Assembly: GCA_029933495.1 (NCBI GenBank)
Contig: JAOZOC010000069.1
Coordinates: 1-10,672 of the forward strand
Direction: 5' to 3'
DNA length: 10,672 nucleotides
DNA from: Bacteroidales bacterium
Lineage (GTDB): Bacteria > Bacteroidota > Bacteroidia > Bacteroidales > JAADJA01
Shown: one piece after another, positions 7,310 to 10,672 of the stretch
Layout: each line of letters opens with the position of its first letter
How positions within the stretch are numbered: the first letter of the stretch is position 1
Notes under the pieces: generated by a model
What the model saw: only the letters and a program-made list of their open reading frames with translations
What the model was told of the DNA's origin: nothing
Databases searched by the model: none
Position numbers and translations under genes: made by a program

Positions 7310-7323
7310 GGTTCCGGGGAACC
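7310..7323. terminator. Weak GC-rich hairpin between convergent genes
   Basis: GGTTCCGGGGAACC can fold with five-base arms and a four-base loop. It lies in the 170-base gap between the ends of cinA and the PKD/FISUMP gene, where a terminator is expected. No U-tract follows on the plus strand and only TTCTT follows on the minus strand, so this is a poor intrinsic terminator. The rest of 7245-7414 shows nothing else I can name. Confidence 0.25.
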
Positions 7324-7414
7324 AGCTGGAAAAAACGGTCATCATTACTAACAATTCACAGACACTGCAATACTTGACGTATGATTTACAAACTTCAATC
7401 AGAGACGGTTCTCC

Positions 7415-9247
7415 TTATTCTTCCTGGTCTTTTATACAGCGGATGGAAACAGCTTGAAAAATATAATTAACATCCCAACATATATCACTATAGTAAGAAC
7501 TAAGCAATAAGGATTCAATAAATAAATCATCGTTCCAACTTACATGCCTGGAAGAGGAAGTACCGAATTCGGTCTGCCAGTTAATATTAATATATTCAGG
7601 TTGATTAATAAAATGCATTTGATAAAATCCGGCACCCAAAGCTGTAAATCCTGTAAGGTTATCAGCCCCGGTGTTCGGCTCGTCCCAGTGAATAAGCATT
7701 GCTTCTTTCAGGCTTCCGCCGCTGGAGCCGGCTGCCTCTGCTGAAGCTGTTAATTTGTCAAAATCACTTCTTGTTGGTATATGCCAGCCATTGGGACAAA
7801 TACCCTGTACGCCTTCCGTATAATAATCGTATTGCATATATTCACCCCATTGGTAAAGCCCCCCGTATGTATTGCAGTTTGATGCAACACCTCCATAGCA
7901 GAATTTTTCGAGAACACCGTTGTTAGCCTGGGCTTCCCATCCACTAATCTTTGTCCCGACATTCAGGTTTTCCTGCATCCAGCATTGACTGCCAATAGCT
8001 ATCGTATTATACACATTACCGTCGGCATCTGTAACCGTTGACGGGCAGTAATTAACGTAGATATAATCTTCTTTGGTTTCGGTTACTACACCGTTGTTAT
8101 CGGCAACGGATAAACTTACCGTGTAAATGCCCACATTCTGATAAGTATGAACCGGATTCGGTTCACCCTGGACAGTGTTACCATCGCCAAAATCCCATAT
8201 CCACATCGTTGGGTTTTGAATATTGGTATGCGATATAAAATGAACCTCCAAAGGTGCCATACCATCGGTGATATCTGCAGCAAAATCCACCTCTGCCAGT
8301 TCGCTTAGTGTATGAATGTAATTATGTTTTACGGCAAAATAAGTCCCATCGTCACCCTGGGCAGTTAAGGAAACCGTATAATAGGTACCCGGTGTTGTAT
8401 AGGAATGGGTAGGGTTCTCCAGATTGCTGGACTCACCATCGCCAAAATTCCAGGCCCAGGAGGTTAAATTGGGAATGTTTGTTAACACATTGAAAGTGGT
8501 TGTAATGGGTGCGTATCCCCAGGTTGAGTCGGCATGAAAATTCAGATAATTAGGTTTCATTGAAAATATATAAATGGTATTGTCTGAGGGCTGGATACTT
8601 GCGCTTTTCTCTACATGATCAAATGTATATAGCGTAATATTTAACTCATCATCCGGTAAAAAGGTAAAACCGGGGCTTTGCGTACTTTTACTGTTTCCTT
8701 CCGGAATTTTTTCATTGCCTGAATAATGAATACTGAAACTGTTTTTTCCAGAATTGTTCCGGTTGTTAAGTATCAGGGTTTTTGACACGGCATCGTCGTT
8801 TATTGTCAGAAAATAAATGCCGCCGGCACTGGTTTCAATGGTAAATGTGTGTGTGCCGGCGGGTAAGGTTTTTTGCAAACCCGTAAGCTGCTTTCCGTAA
8901 ACATCAGTTAAAGTTATCGCAATATCTTTTTTGTCCGGTAGTTTAAGGGTGAATTTAGTCGTTCCTGTAAATGGGTTGGGATAGTTTTGTGTTACCCGAA
9001 AACTATTTGAACTGCCAAATTCGTCTACGCCGGATACCCAGGTCAGCAACAATTTTGGAAATATACCGTAAATTGTTGTGTCACAGTTTCTGGCCGGGTT
9101 CTCAATAAAAACACTATCCATAGTAATGGTGTCGTGTGTATAATAATCCCTGCCTTTAAAAGTCAGTTGATAGCTTCCTTTTTGTCCGAACGAATCTGAG
9201 AAAGAAAAGAAACTCAATAAGATAAGAAAGTAAATGGGCTTTTTCAT
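7415..9247 (-). CDS. Secreted protein: N-terminal T9SS-sorting-like domain, two PKD domains, C-terminal FISUMP domain
   Basis: This 610-residue protein begins with a clear signal peptide (MKKPIYFLILLSFFSFSDSFG; cleavage probably near 21). Residues about 80-162 match a Por-secretion-tail type sorting domain: VTQNYPNPFTGTTKFTLKLP (85-104), TDVYGKQL (114-121), LPAGTHTF (128-135), GGIYFLTI (142-149) and KTLIL (156-160). Two PKD beta-sandwich repeats follow, marked by WAWNFGDG (264-271) with HSYTTPGTYYTVSL, and WIWDFGDG (349-356) with HTYQNVGIYTVSL. Residues 401-606 form a Fibrobacter succinogenes major paralogous (FISUMP) domain: TDADGNVYNTIAIGSQCWM, ENLNVG, YGGLYQWGEYM, CPNGWHIPTRSDF, GFTALGAGF and SIRCIKD. 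PKD domains often mediate surface or polymer contacts; the FISUMP role is unknown. Sorting domains normally end the protein, so an internal copy is odd. Its base composition looks richer in GC than the kinase gene. Confidence 0.9.
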   Translation of the reverse strand: MKKPIYFLILLSFFSFSDSFGQKGSYQLTFKGRDYYTHDTITMDSVFIENPARNCDTTIYGIFPKLLLTWVSGVDEFGSSNSFRVTQNYPNPFTGTTKFTLKLPDKKDIAITLTDVYGKQLTGLQKTLPAGTHTFTIETSAGGIYFLTINDDAVSKTLILNNRNNSGKNSFSIHYSGNEKIPEGNSKSTQSPGFTFLPDDELNITLYTFDHVEKSASIQPSDNTIYIFSMKPNYLNFHADSTWGYAPITTTFNVLTNIPNLTSWAWNFGDGESSNLENPTHSYTTPGTYYTVSLTAQGDDGTYFAVKHNYIHTLSELAEVDFAADITDGMAPLEVHFISHTNIQNPTMWIWDFGDGNTVQGEPNPVHTYQNVGIYTVSLSVADNNGVVTETKEDYIYVNYCPSTVTDADGNVYNTIAIGSQCWMQENLNVGTKISGWEAQANNGVLEKFCYGGVASNCNTYGGLYQWGEYMQYDYYTEGVQGICPNGWHIPTRSDFDKLTASAEAAGSSGGSLKEAMLIHWDEPNTGADNLTGFTALGAGFYQMHFINQPEYININWQTEFGTSSSRHVSWNDDLFIESLLLSSYYSDICWDVNYIFQAVSIRCIKDQEE

Positions 9248-9334
9248 AAAGATTTGGCTTAATAACTTTTATAGAAATTCACATCTATTATTGTTAGGAC
9301 TCACAAGGTTTTTCTAAACAACTTGTAATTTTAT

Positions 9335-9614
9335 TTATCGCAAAGGTAAAAGTTTACTTTTAAAACTCAAAGTATTTTCTTTAAAAATTTCAGGTTTAAT
9401 TTCAACCCATTTTTCTAAAGCATTAAGAAGGGGTTTCAGCATTTAACTCTTGACCAGGGCTTATATGCTTTCTGAAATTACTTGCTTCTGTCACACTTTC
9501 AACAATTACCTGAAAGTTGGAAAGCAGGATAAGGTAGTTTTTTTGTATTAGTTTGATATTAAACGTGATGACCAGTTTTTGACCCTGTTTTATAATCTGG
9601 TTAAGTTGGGGTTC
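9335..9614 (-). pseudogene. Possible decayed reading frame, unrecognised
   Basis: On the minus strand a stop-to-stop frame of 63 codons without any ATG runs from 9614 to TAA at 9423-9425 (it includes KLVITFNIKL, LLSNFQVIVESVTEASNF and ISPGQELNAE). A second frame starts with ATG at 9440-9442, overlaps the first by about 20 bases in another phase, and encodes 35 residues (MLKPLLNALEKWVEIKPEIF and onward) up to TAA at 9335-9337. Both look protein-like and together could be one short gene broken by a frameshift, ending over the promoter of the next gene. I recognise no family, and AT-rich DNA can give such frames by chance. GGAG precedes the first frame but no start codon follows it. Confidence 0.2.
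9341..9370 (-). promoter_or_regulatory. Bacteroidota-type promoter for the PKD/FISUMP gene (TTG-N19-TACCTTTG)
   Basis: On the minus strand a -33 TTG (complement of 9368-9370, within TTTG) is followed after exactly 19 bases by TACCTTTG (complement of 9341-9348), a full match to TAnnTTTG. This is the best promoter match in the window. Transcription would start near 9334, giving a leader of roughly 87 bases. A 16-base inverted repeat, TAAAAGT-TT-ACTTTTA (9347-9362), fills much of the spacer and might bind a regulator. Confidence 0.7.
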
Positions 9615-9659
9615 TTAAAACTCCTATGAATTACAAACTTCAATTATAAAATATTTTTC

Positions 9660-9667
9660 TACTTTTG
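9660..9667 (+). promoter_or_regulatory. Predicted -7 element (TACTTTTG) for the PBP gene
   Basis: TACTTTTG is a full match to TAnnTTTG. Transcription would start near 9675, leaving a leader of about 45 bases before the ATG at 9720. The expected -33 position shows no TTG, so the call rests on one element and its placement. Confidence 0.45.
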
Positions 9668-9719
9668 AAGTTTATTCCAGTAGCCCTTTACTTTTAAAAA
9701 CAAAAGGAAATAATTGAAT

Positions 9720-10672
9720 ATGAGTGAGGAATTAAATTCGGGAAATAATCAGGAAAAGAGCACTTCTGATAGGATTGAGGGAAAGATAAACAAAAAGATC
9801 AGGGCAAAATATAGTAAGTATGTTATTATTTTCTGGTCGTTGTTTGTGCTTGGTATTGCTTTTATCATCGGCCTTTTTGCAATGATTTCATCAGGCAAAC
9901 TCGGATATATTCCTACCTTTGAAGAGCTTGAAAATCCAAAAGTTAATCTTGCTTCCGAGATTTATTCTTCCGATGGGATTGTACTTGGTAAATATTATAT
10001 TGAAAATCGCTCCGATGTTGAATTTTGTGATATTGACACTAATCTTATTAATGCACTCATTGCGACTGAAGACATTCGGTTTTACGATCATTCAGGTATC
10101 GATTTTAAAGCATTATTAAGAGCTATAAAAGGTGTGGTTACCGGTCAGTTCAGTGGTGGGGCAAGTACTATCACTCAGCAGTTTGCAAAACTGCTGTATC
10201 ATGAAAGAGATAAATCGCAAAAGTTCAAAACAATAATACAAAAACTTAATGAGTGGGTTATAGCTTCAAAGCTGGAGAAAAGATATTCAAAGGATGAGAT
10301 TATAACAATGTATCTCAATAAATTTGACTTTGTAAACAATGCCGTTGGTATTAAGTCGGCAGCCAAAATTTATTTTAACACAACTCCTGATTCATTGAAC
10401 GTTGAAGAGTCGGCAGTACTGGTAGGAATGCTGAAGAACCCGTCTCTTTATAATCCTGTCAGAAGACCGGATACTGTGAAATTCAGGCGGAATGTTGTGA
10501 TGTCGCAAATGGTAAAATACGGCTATCTTGACAAGGCTGTTTATGATTCTCTGAAAATGCTTCCTGTGGACATGTCGAAATTTGGGAGGCAAAGCCATAT
10601 TACCGGCCATGCTACTTATTTCAGGGACTACCTGAGGGGTGTTTTGAAAAAATGGTGTACTAACCATTATAA
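9720..10672 (+). CDS. Class A penicillin-binding protein (PBP1A-like), N-terminal part with GT51 transglycosylase domain, partial
   Basis: The frame starts at ATG 9720, after AAGGA at 9704-9708 (spacing 11), and is still open at the window edge after 317 codons. A hydrophilic cytoplasmic tail (1-33) precedes one transmembrane helix (34-56). The GT51 domain follows with all usual motifs: ATEDIRFYDHSGID (115-128, catalytic E117), GGASTITQQFAKLLYH (146-161), KLEKRYSKDEIITMYLNKF (184-202), a GIKSAAKIYF stretch (210-219) and a LVGMLKNPSLYNP segment. The enzyme polymerises lipid II into glycan strands at the outer face of the inner membrane. The transpeptidase domain with its active-site serine should follow downstream but cannot be seen. 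Full class A PBPs of this group run to about 750-850 residues, so more than half is missing. Symbols used for relatives are mrcA and ponA. Confidence 0.95.
   Translation, partial: MSEELNSGNNQEKSTSDRIEGKINKKIRAKYSKYVIIFWSLFVLGIAFIIGLFAMISSGKLGYIPTFEELENPKVNLASEIYSSDGIVLGKYYIENRSDVEFCDIDTNLINALIATEDIRFYDHSGIDFKALLRAIKGVVTGQFSGGASTITQQFAKLLYHERDKSQKFKTIIQKLNEWVIASKLEKRYSKDEIITMYLNKFDFVNNAVGIKSAAKIYFNTTPDSLNVEESAVLVGMLKNPSLYNPVRRPDTVKFRRNVVMSQMVKYGYLDKAVYDSLKMLPVDMSKFGRQSHITGHATYFRDYLRGVLKKWCTNHY

Larger units (their letters stand above)
9248..9719. other. 472-base intergenic region with two divergent promoters and a possible gene remnant
   Basis: This gap separates the minus-strand PKD/FISUMP gene from the plus-strand PBP gene. 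It holds a strong minus-strand promoter (9341-9370), a plus-strand -7 element (9660-9667), a minus-strand reading-frame fragment (9335-9614), and nested inverted repeats: TGCTTTC/GAAAGCA at 9466-9472 and 9520-9526, and ACTTTCA/TGAAAGT at 9495-9501 and 9511-9517. I see no tRNA, riboswitch or insertion-sequence ends. Confidence 0.6.

Noticed and set aside
7166..7354. Minus-strand frame of 62 residues covering the end of cinA and the following gap
   Set aside because: Half is antisense to CinA and the rest has no motif; the gap is better explained as the space between convergent genes.
7544..7926. Plus-strand frames opposite the FISUMP domain
   Set aside because: They are antisense shadows of a strongly supported domain and show no signal peptide, motif or upstream promoter.
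10392..10667. Minus-strand frame of 91 residues at the right edge
   Set aside because: It is antisense to the GT51 domain of the PBP, whose motifs run continuously in the plus-strand frame.

Overview
The window looks like chromosomal DNA from a member of the Bacteroidota, probably a Bacteroidales or Marinilabiliales-type organism. It is AT-rich and most genes lack a Shine-Dalgarno sequence. Two or three intergenic sites match the Bacteroidota -7 promoter element TAnnTTTG. The protein families also fit: a T9SS-type sorting-like domain with PKD and FISUMP domains, a TPR/PAS histidine kinase, and a regulator tail of the TTQK plus winged-helix kind. This placement rests on recognised motifs, not on a database search.

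Layout. Bases 1-236 are the 3' end of a winged-helix protein, with a perfect 12-bp coding repeat at the very edge. Its stop overlaps by one base the start of a small membrane sugar-phosphate transferase (236-844). Three minus-strand genes follow, in transcription order from right to left: a uridine-phosphorylase-like enzyme (5871-4990), a 1042-residue TPR-PAS-PAS sensor histidine kinase with a TTG start (4956-1828), and a cysteine-free SirB1/transglutaminase-like protein (1732-857). The first two are 33 bases apart and are probably co-transcribed. A 140-base divergent region (5872-6011) carries two inverted repeats, one lying over the predicted phosphorylase promoter. It separates that group from cinA (6012-7244, plus strand).

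A convergent 170-base gap with a weak hairpin leads to a 610-residue secreted protein on the minus strand (9247-7415). Its sorting-like domain lies near the N terminus, ahead of two PKD domains and a FISUMP domain. The 472-base gap 9248-9719 holds the best promoter of the window (minus strand, TTG-N19-TACCTTTG), a second -7 match on the plus strand, and a possible decayed reading frame. The window ends inside a class A penicillin-binding protein, of which only the membrane anchor and GT51 transglycosylase domain are present (9720 to the edge).

Working together. The sugar transferase and the PBP both act in envelope polymer synthesis, but nothing links them directly. The phosphorylase and CinA are both nucleotide-salvage or repair enzymes sharing a divergent control region. 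The kinase has no response regulator in the window. I see no mobile element, CRISPR array, tRNA or rRNA. No complete new system is evident. The features most worth a second look are the TTQK repeat tail, the exactly phased TPR kinase with its non-ATG start, the misplaced sorting domain, the palindromes between the phosphorylase and cinA, and the possible gene remnant near 9335-9614.
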